Assembly (NCBI RefSeq): GCF_040529055.1
Contig: NZ_CP132342.1
Location: 4,648,001-4,712,000, forward strand
Direction of reading: 5' to 3'
DNA from: Xanthomonas sontii
GTDB taxonomy: Bacteria > Pseudomonadota > Gammaproteobacteria > Xanthomonadales > Xanthomonadaceae
Length of the DNA: 64,000 bases
Below are positions 1 through 9,132 of this stretch, in pieces. How positions within the stretch are numbered: the stretch's first letter is position 1; each line of letters opens with the position of its first letter. A model generated the notes under the pieces. That model saw only the letters and a list, made by a program, of their open reading frames with translations. It did not search any database and was not told where the DNA came from. A program made the translations under genes and the position numbers.

Positions 1-498
1 CTTCTGGATGATGTTCTCCACGTCCTCGCCGACGTAGCCGGCTTCGGTCAGCGTGGTCGCATCGGCGATGGTGAACGGCACGTTGAGCAGGCGCGCCAGC
101 GTTTCGGCCAGCAGCGTCTTGCCCGAGCCGGTCGGACCGACCAGCAGGATGTTGGACTTGGCCAGTTCGACCTCGTCGTTCTTCTGCCGGCTCTCGATGC
201 GCTTGTAGTGGTTGTACACGGCCACGGCGAGCGTACGCTTGGCGCGCTGCTGGCCGATCACGTACTGGTCGAGCACTTCCAGGATCTCGCGCGGCTTGGG
301 CAGGCTGCTGCGTGCCGACTGCGCCTTCTCCTCGAGCTCCTCGCGGATGATGTCGTTGCACAACTCGACGCATTCGTCGCAGATGAACACGCTGGGCCCG
401 GCGATCAGCTTACGGACCTCGTGTTGACTCTTGCCGCAGAACGAGCAGTACAGGATCTTGTTGCTGTCGCCGGAACGGCCTTGCCGGTCTTCGCTCAT
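1..498 (-). CDS. clpX: ClpX, ATP-dependent Clp protease ATP-binding subunit (N-terminal part)
   Basis: AAA+ unfoldase that recognises substrates and feeds them to ClpP in the cytoplasm. Only the first 166 codons lie in the window; the gene runs off the left edge. The N-terminal zinc-binding domain has cysteines at residues 18, 21, 40 and 43 (C-x2-C ... C-x2-C), and a Walker A motif GPTGSGKT follows at about residues 119-126. The start ATG gives [10 protein letters not shown], as in other ClpX proteins. It lies 128 nt downstream of clpP on the same strand, the standard clpP-clpX order. The identification is firm. Confidence 0.97.
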   Translation of the reverse strand, partial: MSEDRQGRSGDSNKILYCSFCGKSQHEVRKLIAGPSVFICDECVELCNDIIREELEEKAQSARSSLPKPREILEVLDQYVIGQQRAKRTLAVAVYNHYKRIESRQKNDEVELAKSNILLVGPTGSGKTLLAETLARLLNVPFTIADATTLTEAGYVGEDVENIIQK

Positions 499-626
499 TG
501 CTTCGCTTACCCAGTTACCCCACCCGATGAACGGGGGTTCGATTTCGAGAATAGCACAGGGCCGGGAGGACGCTAGCCCGACCCCGGCCCTGCGGAATAC
601 GCTGCGTTTTGCAGTACATGCAAGCC

Positions 627-1253
627 TTATGCCGGCTGGATGGACTCATCCGGACGACGCTCCAGGACCTGGTCGACGAGGCCGTAGGCCTGCGCGTCGA
701 CGGCGCTCTTGAAGTTGTCGCGCTCGGTGTCGCGGGCGATGGTTTCCAGCGACTGGCCGGTGTGCTTGGCCAGGATTTCGTTCAGCCGCGCGCGCAGGGT
801 CAGGATCTCGCGGGCGTGGATGTCGATGTCGGTAGCCTGGCCCTGGAAGCCGCCCAGCGGCTGGTGGATCATCACCCGCGAGTTCGGCAGCGCATAGCGC
901 TTGCCGGCCGCGCCCGACGCCAGCAGCAGCGCGCCCATCGAGGCGGCCTGGCCGACGCAGATGGTGCTCACGTCCGGCTTGATGTACTGCATGGTGTCGT
1001 AGATCGCCATGCCGGCGGTGACCACGCCGCCCGGCGAATTGATGTAGATGCTGATGTCCTTCTCGGGATTGTCCGCTTCCAGGAACAGCAGCTGAGCCAC
1101 GATCACATTGGCCATGTGGTCGTCGATCGGGCCGACCAGGAAGATCAGGCGCTCCTTCAGCAGGCGCGAATAGATGTCGTAGGCGCGCTCGCCGCGGCTG
1201 GTCTGTTCGACCACCATCGGAACCAGATTCAAGGCCTTGGTCACATTGTCCAC
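627..1253 (-). CDS. clpP: ClpP, ATP-dependent Clp protease proteolytic subunit
   Basis: Serine protease subunit that forms the barrel chamber of ClpXP/ClpAP. At 208 residues it matches the family length. The catalytic triad is visible with canonical spacing: Ser105 in GQAASMGA, His130 in VMIHQP and Asp179 in TERDN (25 and 49 residues apart, as in the E. coli enzyme). The start ATG gives [21 protein letters not shown], including the usual short propeptide-like N-terminus. It lies between tig and clpX, all on the minus strand. Confidence 0.98.
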   Translation of the reverse strand: MDNVTKALNLVPMVVEQTSRGERAYDIYSRLLKERLIFLVGPIDDHMANVIVAQLLFLEADNPEKDISIYINSPGGVVTAGMAIYDTMQYIKPDVSTICVGQAASMGALLLASGAAGKRYALPNSRVMIHQPLGGFQGQATDIDIHAREILTLRARLNEILAKHTGQSLETIARDTERDNFKSAVDAQAYGLVDQVLERRPDESIQPA

Positions 1254-1394
1254 GCGGTGATCTCCTGCTGCTCGGGGTCCGTCCCTGCACGGGGGTGTGC
1301 AGGGCTTCGCATCGTGTTGCGCCCCGCCGCCGCGGGGAGGTGAAACGGGATCCGCGTCGCGCAGGTCGGCTGCGCAACGCGGCGACGCGTCGTC

Positions 1395-2690
1395 TTATTG
1401 ACGGATCGCGTCCTGGAACGACATCGCCTGCTCGGTGTGCTGGGCGCGCTCGGCGATCCAGTCGATCACCTGCTCTTCCATCACACGGCTCTGCAGTCCC
1501 CCCATCAATTGGGGATCGTTGCGGTACATCTCAATGACCTGCTCGGGCTCTTCGTAGGTCGAGGCGATCAGGCGCAGCGTCTCCGAGACCCGCTTCGGGT
1601 CCAGGCGCAGTTCGTTGCGGCGGGCGACCTCGCCGACCAGCAGGCCGACCAGCACGCGCTTGCGCGCGGCGTCCATGAAGCCCTGGTGGGCGTCGTCCGG
1701 TACCTGACCCGGGTCGCGGCCGGAACGGCGCATCTGCTCGACCTGCTGCGCCAGCATGGCGCGCGCTTCGTTCTCGACCAGGCGCGGCGGCATTTCGACC
1801 GAGGCGTAGGCGGCGATCAGCTGCTCGCCGACTTCGCGACGCAGGCGGTTCATCAGCGCGCCCTTGAGCTCGCGCTCGAGGTTGATGCGGATGTCCTTGC
1901 GGAACTGCTCGGCATCGCCGCTCTTCACGCCGAAGCTCTTGATGAACTCTTTGTCCACCTCCGGCAGCACCGGCGCGGCGACGTCGACCGCCTTCACATG
2001 GACCTGGACCTGCTTGCCGGCGAACTGCGGCACGCGCCAGTCGGCCGGGAAGTCGACGGTCAGCGTCTTCTCTTCGTCCTTGGACAGGCCGACCAGGCCC
2101 TGCTCGATCGCCGGGAACATGACGCCCGAGCCGATCACGCTGCTGCCCTTCTCCACGCCCTCGGCCGGCAGGCGCTCGTCGCCGACCTGCGACCAGGTCT
2201 CCAGGGTCACCAGGTCGCCGTCCTGCGCCGGACGCGCGGCCGGCTGCCAGGTACGACGCTGCAGGCGCAGGTTCTCGATCATCTGCTCGATGTCGGCGTC
2301 GGTGACCTCGGCGGTGTGGCGGATCACCTGCAGCTTGGACACGTCGATGTCGCCGAAGTCAGGCACCACCTCGAAGGTGGCCACGAACTGCAGCTCGTTG
2401 TCGCCGGCGCGGTCGATGCGCGGGTTGCCGGCCAGGCGCAGTTCGTGCTCGCGCACGGCCGAGTCGAAGGTCTCGCGCAGCAGGCCGTCCAGCGCCTCGG
2501 CGCGGATCTGCGGCCCGAACCGCTGCTCGATCACCTTGGCCGGAATCTTGCCCGGACGGAAGCCCTTGATCCGCGCGGTGCGCGCGACTTCGCGCAGGCG
2601 GCCGCCGACATGGGTTTCCAGGCGATCCTCCGGCAGGGTGAAGGTCAGACGCCGTTCCAGGGTACCGGTGGTTTCGATCGAAGCTTGCAT
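1395..2690 (-). CDS. tig: Trigger factor, ribosome-associated chaperone
   Basis: Peptidyl-prolyl isomerase and chaperone that binds at the ribosome exit tunnel and meets nascent chains. The 431-residue product has the expected order: an N-terminal ribosome-binding domain with a GFRPGK-type signature ([18 protein letters not shown]), a central FKBP-like domain ([14 protein letters not shown] onward) and a helical C-terminal domain. The ATG at 2690 ([20 protein letters not shown]) matches the family start; an upstream in-frame ATG at 2759 would add 23 unrelated residues. It heads the tig-clpP-clpX block. Confidence 0.97.
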   Translation of the reverse strand: MQASIETTGTLERRLTFTLPEDRLETHVGGRLREVARTARIKGFRPGKIPAKVIEQRFGPQIRAEALDGLLRETFDSAVREHELRLAGNPRIDRAGDNELQFVATFEVVPDFGDIDVSKLQVIRHTAEVTDADIEQMIENLRLQRRTWQPAARPAQDGDLVTLETWSQVGDERLPAEGVEKGSSVIGSGVMFPAIEQGLVGLSKDEEKTLTVDFPADWRVPQFAGKQVQVHVKAVDVAAPVLPEVDKEFIKSFGVKSGDAEQFRKDIRINLERELKGALMNRLRREVGEQLIAAYASVEMPPRLVENEARAMLAQQVEQMRRSGRDPGQVPDDAHQGFMDAARKRVLVGLLVGEVARRNELRLDPKRVSETLRLIASTYEEPEQVIEMYRNDPQLMGGLQSRVMEEQVIDWIAERAQHTEQAMSFQDAIRQ

Positions 2691-2880
2691 GTGGACTCCT
2701 GCCACCGGGAGCCCACGGCTCTCGGCACGATGTAGAAAAGTACGGGTTGGCGCGGGCACGGGACAGCCGCCGCAGCCGGATAGTTTCGCCTATTCCCGCG
2801 GCGCCTGCCAGCGCAGGGCCGGGAGGCCGCCGTGGCGACGCAGAACCCGCCATCGCCACAAGGGGCCATCGGGGGCTGGA

Positions 2881-2965
2881 TGGTGCGAAAGAGGGGACTC
2901 GAACCCCTACGCCTTGCGGCACTGGTACCTAAAACCAGGGCGTCTACCAATTCCGCCACTTTCGC
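2881..2965 (-). tRNA. tRNA-Leu (UAG)
   Basis: An 85-nt class II tRNA with a long variable arm and encoded CCA. The acceptor stem is GCGAAAG paired with CTTTCGC. The anticodon loop reads TTTAGGT, giving anticodon UAG. It is the last of five tRNAs on this strand but lies beyond a terminator, 190 nt upstream of tig, so it may be partly independent of the other four. Confidence 0.95.
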
Positions 2966-3020
2966 GCTGCGGCGCCGGAAGGCGCCTGCCGGCACATTGT
3001 TGCAGGCCGGCCGGCAAAGA

Positions 3021-3050
3021 AAAAGGCACCTGCCGGAGCAGGTGCCTTTT
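3021..3050 (-). terminator. Rho-independent terminator inside the tRNA cluster
   Basis: A perfect 13-bp hairpin, AAAAGGCACCTGC with a 4-nt loop and its complement ending in TTTT, with more T residues just beyond on the minus strand. It sits directly after tRNA-Lys and before tRNA-Leu in the direction of transcription. It should stop most Pro-Arg-His-Lys transcripts. Confidence 0.85.
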
Positions 3051-3054
3051 GTTT

Positions 3055-3130
3055 TGGTGGGCCGTCAAGGATTCGAACCTTGGACCTATTGATTAAGAGT
3101 CAACTGCTCTACCAACTGAGCTAACGGCCC
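3055..3130 (-). tRNA. tRNA-Lys (CUU)
   Basis: A 76-nt tRNA with encoded CCA. The acceptor stem is GGGCCGT with its complement, and the TTCGAATCC T-arm is present. The anticodon loop is CTCTTAA, giving anticodon CUU. This is the minor lysine isoacceptor, suited to a GC-rich genome that prefers AAG codons. Confidence 0.95.
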
Positions 3131-3206
3131 TGAAACTGAGTCGCACATTCTATGTGCTTTTTTGCTTCGTTGCAACACCCCGCGAAGCATCGGGTCACGC
3201 GATCAA

Positions 3207-3284
3207 TGGGGTGGCTGAGGGGACTCGAACCCCCGACATCTGGAATCACAATCCAGTACTCTAACCAACTGAGCTACAGCCACC
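3207..3284 (-). tRNA. tRNA-His (GUG)
   Basis: A 78-nt tRNA including encoded CCA and the extra 5' G(-1) opposite C73 that is characteristic of tRNA-His. The anticodon loop TTGTGAT gives GUG. The GTTCGAGTCC T-loop is intact. Confidence 0.95.
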
Positions 3285-3317
3285 ATTGAAACCTTGCATC
3301 TCCTGCCCGGCACCATG

Positions 3318-3394
3318 TGGCGCGCCCGACAGGAATCGAACCTGTAACCGCCGGCTTAGAAGGCCGGTGCTCTATCCAGTTGAGCTACGGGCGC
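3318..3394 (-). tRNA. tRNA-Arg (UCU)
   Basis: A 77-nt tRNA with encoded CCA. The acceptor stem is GCGCCCG with its complement and discriminator G. The anticodon loop CTTCTAA gives UCU, which reads AGA/AGG. Confidence 0.95.
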
Positions 3395-3438
3395 CCTGGC
3401 TGGATTGTCGCATTCCTTTCCGCCGTTGGACATCGGAT

Positions 3439-3515
3439 TGGTCGGGGTAGAGGGATTCGAACCCCCGACATCCTGCTCCCAAAGCAGGCGCGCTACCAGA
3501 CTGCGCTATACCCCG
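3439..3515 (-). tRNA. tRNA-Pro (UGG)
   Basis: A 77-nt tRNA with encoded CCA. The acceptor stem is CGGGGTA with its complement. The anticodon loop TTTGGGA gives UGG. It is the first tRNA of the cluster in the transcribed direction and lies just downstream of a strong promoter candidate. Confidence 0.95.
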
Positions 3516-3554
3516 GCGGAACATCCCTCGCGGCCAAGGCCGGAAAGGTCGGCT

Positions 3555-3583
3555 ATTGTGGGAAGCTTGCGGCCCGCTGTCAA
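3555..3583 (-). promoter_or_regulatory. Sigma-70 promoter for the tRNA operon
   Basis: On the minus strand there is a consensus -35 box TTGACA (3583-3578), a 17-nt spacer and a -10 box CACAAT (3560-3555). A GC-rich discriminator follows, and the tRNA-Pro 5' end is about 40 nt downstream of the -10. A strong -35 with a GC-rich discriminator is typical of stable-RNA promoters under stringent control; the regulation itself is inferred. Confidence 0.75.
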
Positions 3584-3668
3584 CGTCGCATGCACGCAAC
3601 ATCGCCTGCGCTATGCTCACGGCTTGCCATCGGCATCGGCCGAGAGCCATTTTGAAGGAGAAAACAGC

Positions 3669-4469
3669 ATGCTTCGCAGCGGCAACCCCGCCCTGAAGGA
3701 ATCCACCTTCCTCGATCTGCACAGCGGCAACGTGGTCTCGCCCGGCAACGGCACGGTCGTCGCGCGCGACAGCGGTGCGATGACCCTGAACGGTACCGCC
3801 AACAAGACCGGCATCCTGTTGATGCTGACAGCACTCACCGCCGTATTCGCCTGGAGCCAGTCGGTTTCGATCGATGCCGCGGGCAACGCGATGATCGCTC
3901 CTGGCGTGGCCGGCTACGCGCTGGGCGGCCTGATCGGCGGCTTCATCCTGGCCCTGATCACGATCTTCAAGAAGGAATGGTCGCCCATCACCGCGCCGCT
4001 GTACGCGCTGGTGGAAGGCTTTTTCCTGGGATCGATCTCGGCGATGTACGAAGTGCGCTTCAACGGCATCGTGCTGCAGGCCGTGCTGCTGACCTTCGGC
4101 ACCCTGTTCGCGATGCTGTTCGCCTACCGCAGCGGCATGATCAAGGCCACCGAGAACTTCAAGCTGGGCGTGGTCGCGGCCACCGGCGGCATCGCGCTGG
4201 TGTATCTGGCCACGATGGTGCTTGGCTTCTTCAACATCCAGATCCCCTACATCCACGCCTCCGGCACGGTCGGCATCCTGTTCAGCCTGTTCGTGGTGGT
4301 GGTGGCGGCGCTGAACCTGGTGCTGGACTTCGACTTCATCGAGAGCGGCGTCGAACAGGGCGCACCCAAGTACATGGAGTGGTACGGCGCGTTCGGCCTG
4401 ATGGTGACGCTGGTGTGGCTGTACCTGGAGTTCCTGCGCCTGCTGTCGAAGCTGCAGTCGCGGAATTGA
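3669..4469 (+). CDS. Bax inhibitor-1/YccA family integral membrane protein
   Basis: A 266-residue inner membrane protein. A polar N-terminus of about 45 residues is followed by seven hydrophobic segments typical of the BI-1/TMBIM fold, including an acidic stretch near the last segment (LDFDFIESGVEQGAP). Members act as calcium leak channels or partners of membrane proteases such as FtsH; which applies here cannot be read from the sequence. The ATG at 3669 has AAGGAG upstream and gives MLRSGNPALKES. It is transcribed away from the tRNA operon. Confidence 0.88.
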   Translation: MLRSGNPALKESTFLDLHSGNVVSPGNGTVVARDSGAMTLNGTANKTGILLMLTALTAVFAWSQSVSIDAAGNAMIAPGVAGYALGGLIGGFILALITIFKKEWSPITAPLYALVEGFFLGSISAMYEVRFNGIVLQAVLLTFGTLFAMLFAYRSGMIKATENFKLGVVAATGGIALVYLATMVLGFFNIQIPYIHASGTVGILFSLFVVVVAALNLVLDFDFIESGVEQGAPKYMEWYGAFGLMVTLVWLYLEFLRLLSKLQSRN

Positions 4470-4560
4470 AGCCGGGAGTCGGGAATCGGGATTGGGGAAT
4501 CGTAAAAGCGAACTCCCCTTGATCGATGAGAGGGCTTGGCTTCAGACAAGTTTTCGAGCA

Positions 4561-4596
4561 AAAGAAAGGGCGCCCTGGGGCGCCCTTTCTTTTTTC
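4561..4596. terminator. Bidirectional terminator
   Basis: A perfect 14-bp hairpin (AAAGAAAGGGCGCC, loop CTGG, and its complement) with T-rich tails in both directions. It lies between the convergent BI-1-like gene and the isocitrate dehydrogenase gene and should end both transcripts. Confidence 0.88.
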
Positions 4597-4613
4597 TGCG
4601 ATCTTCCGGCCGC

Positions 4614-5621
4614 TCAGAGGCGGCTGGCGATGGCCTTGGCGAAGCCCATGGTGTTGCCGCTGCCACCCAGGTCCGGGGTCAGACCGTCCTTGGCTTCCAG
4701 CGTGGCGACGATGGCGTTGCGCAGGCGCTCGGCGTTCTGCGGCTGGCCGATATGGTCCAGCAACTGCGCCGCGCCCAGCAGCAGCGCGCACGGGTTGGCC
4801 TTGCCCTGCCCGGCGATGTCCGGGGCCGAGCCGTGCACGGCTTCGAAGATCGCCGCGTCCACGCCGATGTTGGCGCCCGGGGCCAGACCCAGGCCGCCGA
4901 CCAGGCCGGCGCACAGGTCCGACAGGATGTCGCCGAACAGGTTGGTGGTGACGATGATGTCGAACTGCTCCGGGCGCATCACCAACTGCATGCACGCGTT
5001 GTCGACGATCATTTCCTGGAATTCGATCTCCGGGTAGTTCGCCGCCACGTCGCGCGCCACCTTCAGGAACAGGCCCGAGGTTGACTTGATGATGTTGGCC
5101 TTGTGCACCGCGGTGACCTTCTTGCGGCCGGTCGCGCGGGCCAGGTCGAAGGCGTAGCGGACGATGCGCTCGGAACCCTTGCGGGTCACCTTGGCCATCG
5201 ACAGTGCGGTCTCGCCGTCGGCGGACACTTCCTGGCCTTCGCTCAGGTAGGCGCCTTCGGTGTTCTCGCGCACGGTGATCAGGTCCACGCCGGCGCCGAA
5301 GCGCGACTTGGTGTTGGGGAACGACTTGGCCGGACGCACGTTGGCGTACAGGTCGAACTGGCGGCGCATGGCCACGTTGATCGAGCTGAAGCCCTCGCCC
5401 ACCGGCGTGGTCAGCGGGCTCTTCAGCGCCACCTTGTTCTTGCGGATCGACTCCAGCGTGGCGGCCGGCAGCAGGTCGCCGTGCTTCTCCAGCGCCACCA
5501 GGCCCGCATCGGCGTATTCGTAGGTGAGGCCGGCGTTCAGCGCGTCGAGCACGAACAGCGTGGCGTCCATGATCTCCGGGCCGATGCCATCGCCACGGAT
5601 GACCGTGATTGTCTGCGTCAT
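4614..5621 (-). CDS. Isocitrate dehydrogenase, NAD-dependent type
   Basis: A 335-residue beta-decarboxylating dehydrogenase converting isocitrate to 2-oxoglutarate in the TCA cycle. The substrate-binding helix (EGFSSINVAMRRQFDLYANVRP) and the DNACMQ metal-binding motif are present. The coenzyme site reads HGSAPDIAGQGKANP: the Asp-Ile pair replaces the Lys-Tyr pair of NADP enzymes, which points to NAD use. The length fits the short homodimeric class known from Xanthomonas. ATG 5621 (MTQTITVIRGDGIGPE) is preferred over 5642. 3-Isopropylmalate or homoisocitrate dehydrogenase are related alternatives, less likely given the SSINVAMR segment. Confidence 0.88.
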   Translation of the reverse strand: MTQTITVIRGDGIGPEIMDATLFVLDALNAGLTYEYADAGLVALEKHGDLLPAATLESIRKNKVALKSPLTTPVGEGFSSINVAMRRQFDLYANVRPAKSFPNTKSRFGAGVDLITVRENTEGAYLSEGQEVSADGETALSMAKVTRKGSERIVRYAFDLARATGRKKVTAVHKANIIKSTSGLFLKVARDVAANYPEIEFQEMIVDNACMQLVMRPEQFDIIVTTNLFGDILSDLCAGLVGGLGLAPGANIGVDAAIFEAVHGSAPDIAGQGKANPCALLLGAAQLLDHIGQPQNAERLRNAIVATLEAKDGLTPDLGGSGNTMGFAKAIASRL

Positions 5622-5785
5622 AGGGTTGCGGTTTCCGTACAAGAGGGGGGAGCGCCGCCCGGGAACCGGGGCTGCAGGCGCAAGGAGGTTTCAGCGGTAA
5701 TTATGCCCGAAGCCGGTGAAGGCGCCCAAAACCGGACGGCCGCCAGCGCGGGCGCCGGTGGCCATCGGGGCAGCCCGAAGCGGGC

Positions 5786-6196
5786 TCAGTCGTGCGCGTG
5801 CTGCGCTGGCGCGGCGGCGCCGGCTTCCAGCGTGTCGAGGAAGTCCACCGCGCGGCGCAGGTGCGGGATCACGATGGAACCGCCGACCACCAGGCCCACC
5901 GAGAAGGTCTCGAAGAACTCCTCGCGGCTGACCCCGGCCTCCTTGCACTGGGCCACGTGGTAGCTGATGCAGTCGTCGCAGCGCAGCACCAGCGAGGCGA
6001 CCAGGCCGAGCAGTTCCTTGGTCTTCACGTCCAGCGCGCCGGCCTGGTAGGTCTGGGTATCCAGCGCGAAGAAGCGCCGCACCACCTGGTTCGGCTCGGC
6101 CAGGATGCGCTGGTTCATGCGCTGGCGGAACTCGGTGAACGCGCGGACCCGGTCCTCCCCGGAGGCGCCGCCCTCGCCCGTCGCAGCGCCGCTCAC
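5786..6196 (-). CDS. AhpD-like carboxymuconolactone decarboxylase family protein
   Basis: A 136-residue alpha-helical protein with the AhpD-type redox signature CDDCISYH (C-x2-C-x3-H), then EAGVSREEFFETFSVGL and the conserved SIVIPHLRRAVDFL end. Such proteins act as thiol peroxidases or disulfide reductases; the exact substrate is unknown. The start is a GTG overlapping the glutaredoxin stop codon (GTGA), so translation is probably coupled. Pairing with a glutaredoxin suggests a shared redox task. Confidence 0.85.
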   Translation of the reverse strand: MSGAATGEGGASGEDRVRAFTEFRQRMNQRILAEPNQVVRRFFALDTQTYQAGALDVKTKELLGLVASLVLRCDDCISYHVAQCKEAGVSREEFFETFSVGLVVGGSIVIPHLRRAVDFLDTLEAGAAAPAQHAHD

Positions 6197-6504
6197 GCCT
6201 GCGCCTCGGGGGCGTGGCCGTCGAGCAGCGGCTCCAGCTTGCCGGCGCGGTGCAGCGCCATCATGTCGTCGTAGCCGCCGACGTGGACGTCGCCGACGAA
6301 GATCTGCGGCACGCTGGTGCGCCGCGCCAGCGCGACCATCTTCTCGCGCTCGGCCGGGTCCAGGTCGATCCGCACCTCGTTCCAGCTGCGGCCCTTGCTC
6401 TTGAGGAAGTTCTTGGCCGCCACGCAATACGGGCAGATCGCGGTGGAATAGAGGGTGATCGGCGGGCCGCCGGCGTGGCCGGTGTCGGCAGTTGGGTTGT
6501 CCAC
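6193..6504 (-). CDS. grxC: Glutaredoxin (Grx3/GrxC type)
   Basis: A 103-residue dithiol glutaredoxin. The active site is CPYC (YSTAICPYCVAAKNFL), followed by the cis-Pro motif TSVPQIFVGD and GGYDDMMALH, the glutathione-binding segment. It reduces protein disulfides and mixed disulfides with glutathione in the cytoplasm. GTG at 6504 is chosen because GGAG lies 6 nt upstream; an ATG at 6534 would add ten residues without support. It overlaps the AhpD-like gene by 4 nt. Confidence 0.9.
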   Translation of the reverse strand: MDNPTADTGHAGGPPITLYSTAICPYCVAAKNFLKSKGRSWNEVRIDLDPAEREKMVALARRTSVPQIFVGDVHVGGYDDMMALHRAGKLEPLLDGHAPEAQA

Positions 6505-6651
6505 GGGAAACTCCGGGCGGTGTAGAAGGTCCAAGCCACTATGGTAGCGGCCGGGTGGATTTTCGAGGCCGCTGCCGCAACACTGCGAATCATCCCGGAT
6601 TCACCGTCGTCCCGGCCGCCACCCGGCGTCCGCCTGCCCCTGGAGCCTGTC

Positions 6652-8295
6652 TTGCGCCTGCTGCCGCTCGCCTTCGCGATCACCCTGGCCACCGCCTGCG
6701 CCGTGGCGCCGGCCCAGGAGAACAAGCTGCCGGACATCGGCTCCTCGGCCGGCGAGCTGCTGACCCCGGCGCGCCAGGCCGAGTACGGCAAGATGATGCT
6801 GGCCGAGCTGCGCAGCTACGGCTACGTGCTCGAGGACCCGCTGATCGACGACTGGCTGCAGACCATGGGTACCCGGCTCGGCGCCAACAGCGACCAGCCG
6901 CAGCAGAAGTTCACCTTCTTCATGCTGCGCGACCGCCAGATCAACGCCTTCGCCACCCTCGGCGGCTACGTGGCGGTCAACGCCGGGTTGGTACTGACCG
7001 CCGAGCGCGAGGACGAGGTGGCCGCGGTGCTGTCGCACGAGATCGCCCACGTCACCCAGCAGCACGTGCTGCGCGGGGTCGAGCGGGCGCAGCGCGACCA
7101 GATCCCGATCCTGCTCGGCATGCTCGCCGCGGTGGTCGCGGCGCAGCAGGCCGGCGGGCGCTCCAGCGGCGACGCCACCCAGGCGGCGATCGCCAGCGGC
7201 CTGGGGCTGATGCAGCAGCGGCAGATCGACTACACCCGCTCCAACGAATCGGAGGCCGACCGTCTGGGCATCCGCACCCTGGCGCGCAGCGGCTACGACG
7301 TCGACGCGATGGCCGGCTTCTTCGAGCGCATGTCGCTGGCGATGCGCGGCAACCAGGGCGGCTACAGCACTCCCGACTTCCTGATGACCCACCCGGTCAC
7401 CACCACCCGCATCAGCGAGGCGCGCGAGCGCGCCGAGCAGATGAAGAAGAACACCCTGACCCTGACCACCAGCGTGCCCGGCGGCACCCTCAAGGAGCGG
7501 GTCGATCCGAACGACGTGTCGCTGAGCCAGCCACTGGGCGCGCCCAGCAACCCACTGCTGCCCGGCGGCCTGCAACTGCCGTTCGCCAACTACGCGCGCG
7601 GCCCCAGCGGCCAGTTCGAATGGGCCCGCGAGCGACTGCGGGTGTTCAGCGCCAACACCCCGGCCGATGCGATCCGCGAGTACGAAGGCCTGCGCCAGGG
7701 CAGCAAACAGGGCCTGAGCGATGCCCAGCGCTATGGCCTGGCGCTGGCCCGGCTGCGTGCCGGCGGCAGTGCGCAGGAGGTCGCGCAGACGCTGGAAAGC
7801 CTGCTGCAGGCGCACCCGGACAACTGGTGGCTGACCGTGGCGGTGGCCGAGGCCGAGGCCAAGGCCGGCCGCAACCAGGCCGCCGACCAGCGCTTCGAGG
7901 CGCTGGTCAAGCGCATGCCCAGCAACCGGGCGGTGGCGCTGAGCTATGCGACCGCCCTCAACGAACAGGGCGGCCGCCAGGCCGGCCAGCGCGCCCAGGC
8001 GGTGCTGCGGCCGCTGCTCGGGGCCGCCGCGGAGGATCCGGTGTTCCAGCGCACCTTCGCCCGTGCCTGCGAACTGGCCGGCGACGACACCCGGGCCGGC
8101 GAGGCGTATGCCGAGGCGGCCTACCTGAACGGGCATCCGGAGCAGGCCCTGATCCAGCTGAGCAACCTGAAGAAGCGCAGCGACCTGGACTACGTGGCAC
8201 GCGCGCGCATCGACGCGCGCATCGCCGCGATCACCCCGACGGTGCTGGAACTGCGCCGCCAGGGCGTGCAGGACCCGGACATGCAACGGCGCTGA
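6652..8295 (+). CDS. BepA/YfgC-like periplasmic M48 zinc metalloprotease with TPR region
   Basis: A 547-residue secreted protease. The start is taken as TTG 6652, with GGAG just upstream, which yields a clean signal peptide (RLLPLAFAITLATACAVAPAQ). Upstream in-frame codons back to 6541 would bury that signal. The M48 domain has HEIAH as the zinc site with a downstream Glu in NESEAD, and the C-terminal half (from about residue 300) carries TPR-like helices. BepA proteins assist LptD and outer membrane protein assembly and degrade misassembled forms. It stands alone upstream of phoB. Confidence 0.87.
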   Translation: MRLLPLAFAITLATACAVAPAQENKLPDIGSSAGELLTPARQAEYGKMMLAELRSYGYVLEDPLIDDWLQTMGTRLGANSDQPQQKFTFFMLRDRQINAFATLGGYVAVNAGLVLTAEREDEVAAVLSHEIAHVTQQHVLRGVERAQRDQIPILLGMLAAVVAAQQAGGRSSGDATQAAIASGLGLMQQRQIDYTRSNESEADRLGIRTLARSGYDVDAMAGFFERMSLAMRGNQGGYSTPDFLMTHPVTTTRISEARERAEQMKKNTLTLTTSVPGGTLKERVDPNDVSLSQPLGAPSNPLLPGGLQLPFANYARGPSGQFEWARERLRVFSANTPADAIREYEGLRQGSKQGLSDAQRYGLALARLRAGGSAQEVAQTLESLLQAHPDNWWLTVAVAEAEAKAGRNQAADQRFEALVKRMPSNRAVALSYATALNEQGGRQAGQRAQAVLRPLLGAAAEDPVFQRTFARACELAGDDTRAGEAYAEAAYLNGHPEQALIQLSNLKKRSDLDYVARARIDARIAAITPTVLELRRQGVQDPDMQRR

Positions 8296-8378
8296 AACGC
8301 GCCCGTGTCAGCCGTCACTCAAACGTAATAAAACCGTAGTCTACTGGCGACCTTCCTCCCCAGTTCCACGGTGCCGTT

Positions 8379-9068
8379 GTGCAGAAACGCATCCTGATCG
8401 TCGACGACGAGCCGGCCATCCGCGACATGGTCGCGTTCGCCCTGCGCAAGGGCGACTTCGAGCCGGTGCACGCCGGCGATGCCCGCGAGGCGCAGACCTC
8501 GATCGCCGACCGGGTCCCGGACCTGATCCTGCTGGACTGGATGCTGCCCGGCACCAGCGGCCTGGAACTGGCCCGGCGCTGGCGCAAGGATGCGATGACC
8601 CGCGAAGTGCCGATCATCATGCTCACCGCCCGCGGCGAGGAGAACGACCGCGTCGGCGGCCTGGAGGCCGGCGTCGACGACTACGTGGTCAAGCCGTTCT
8701 CCGCACGCGAGCTGCTGGCGCGGATCCGCGCGGTGATGCGCCGCACCCGCGAGGACGACGAGGACGGCAGCGTCTCGGTCGGCAGCCTGCGCATCGACGG
8801 CGCCGCGCACCGGGTGTTCGCCGGCGAGGCGCCGGTGCCGATCGGCCCGACCGAGTACCGCCTGCTGCACTTCTTCATGACCCATCCCGAGCGCGTCTAC
8901 AGCCGCGCGCAGTTGCTCGATCACGTCTGGGGCGGCAGCGTCTACGTGGAAGAGCGCACCATCGACGTGCACATCCGCCGCCTGCGCAAGACGCTGGAGC
9001 CGTTCTCGGTGGAAAACATGGTGCAGACCGTTCGCGGTTCCGGCTATCGCTTCTCTGCGTCCATCTGA
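8379..9068 (+). CDS. phoB: Phosphate regulon response regulator PhoB
   Basis: A 229-residue OmpR-class regulator. The receiver domain carries the acidic pocket (VDDE at 8-11), phospho-acceptor Asp53 in LLDWMLPG and the KPFS lysine. The winged-helix domain follows from about residue 130 (EYRLLHFFMTHPERVYSRAQLLDHVWG ... RTIDVHIRRLRK). The start is GTG. It lies 64 nt upstream of phoR and next to ppk and ppx, which fits control of phosphate uptake and polyphosphate. No convincing Pho box was found directly upstream. Confidence 0.93.
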   Translation: MQKRILIVDDEPAIRDMVAFALRKGDFEPVHAGDAREAQTSIADRVPDLILLDWMLPGTSGLELARRWRKDAMTREVPIIMLTARGEENDRVGGLEAGVDDYVVKPFSARELLARIRAVMRRTREDDEDGSVSVGSLRIDGAAHRVFAGEAPVPIGPTEYRLLHFFMTHPERVYSRAQLLDHVWGGSVYVEERTIDVHIRRLRKTLEPFSVENMVQTVRGSGYRFSASI

Positions 9069-9132
9069 CCGCCGCCTTCGCCTGCTATAACGGCGGACGG
9101 ATCACGATCCTTTGCGACAGAGTGCGTTCCCG

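Noticed and set aside
8296..8378. Pho box upstream of phoB
   Set aside because: TGTCAGCCGTCAC is present but the repeat spacing is 8 rather than about 11 bp and the linker is not AT-rich.
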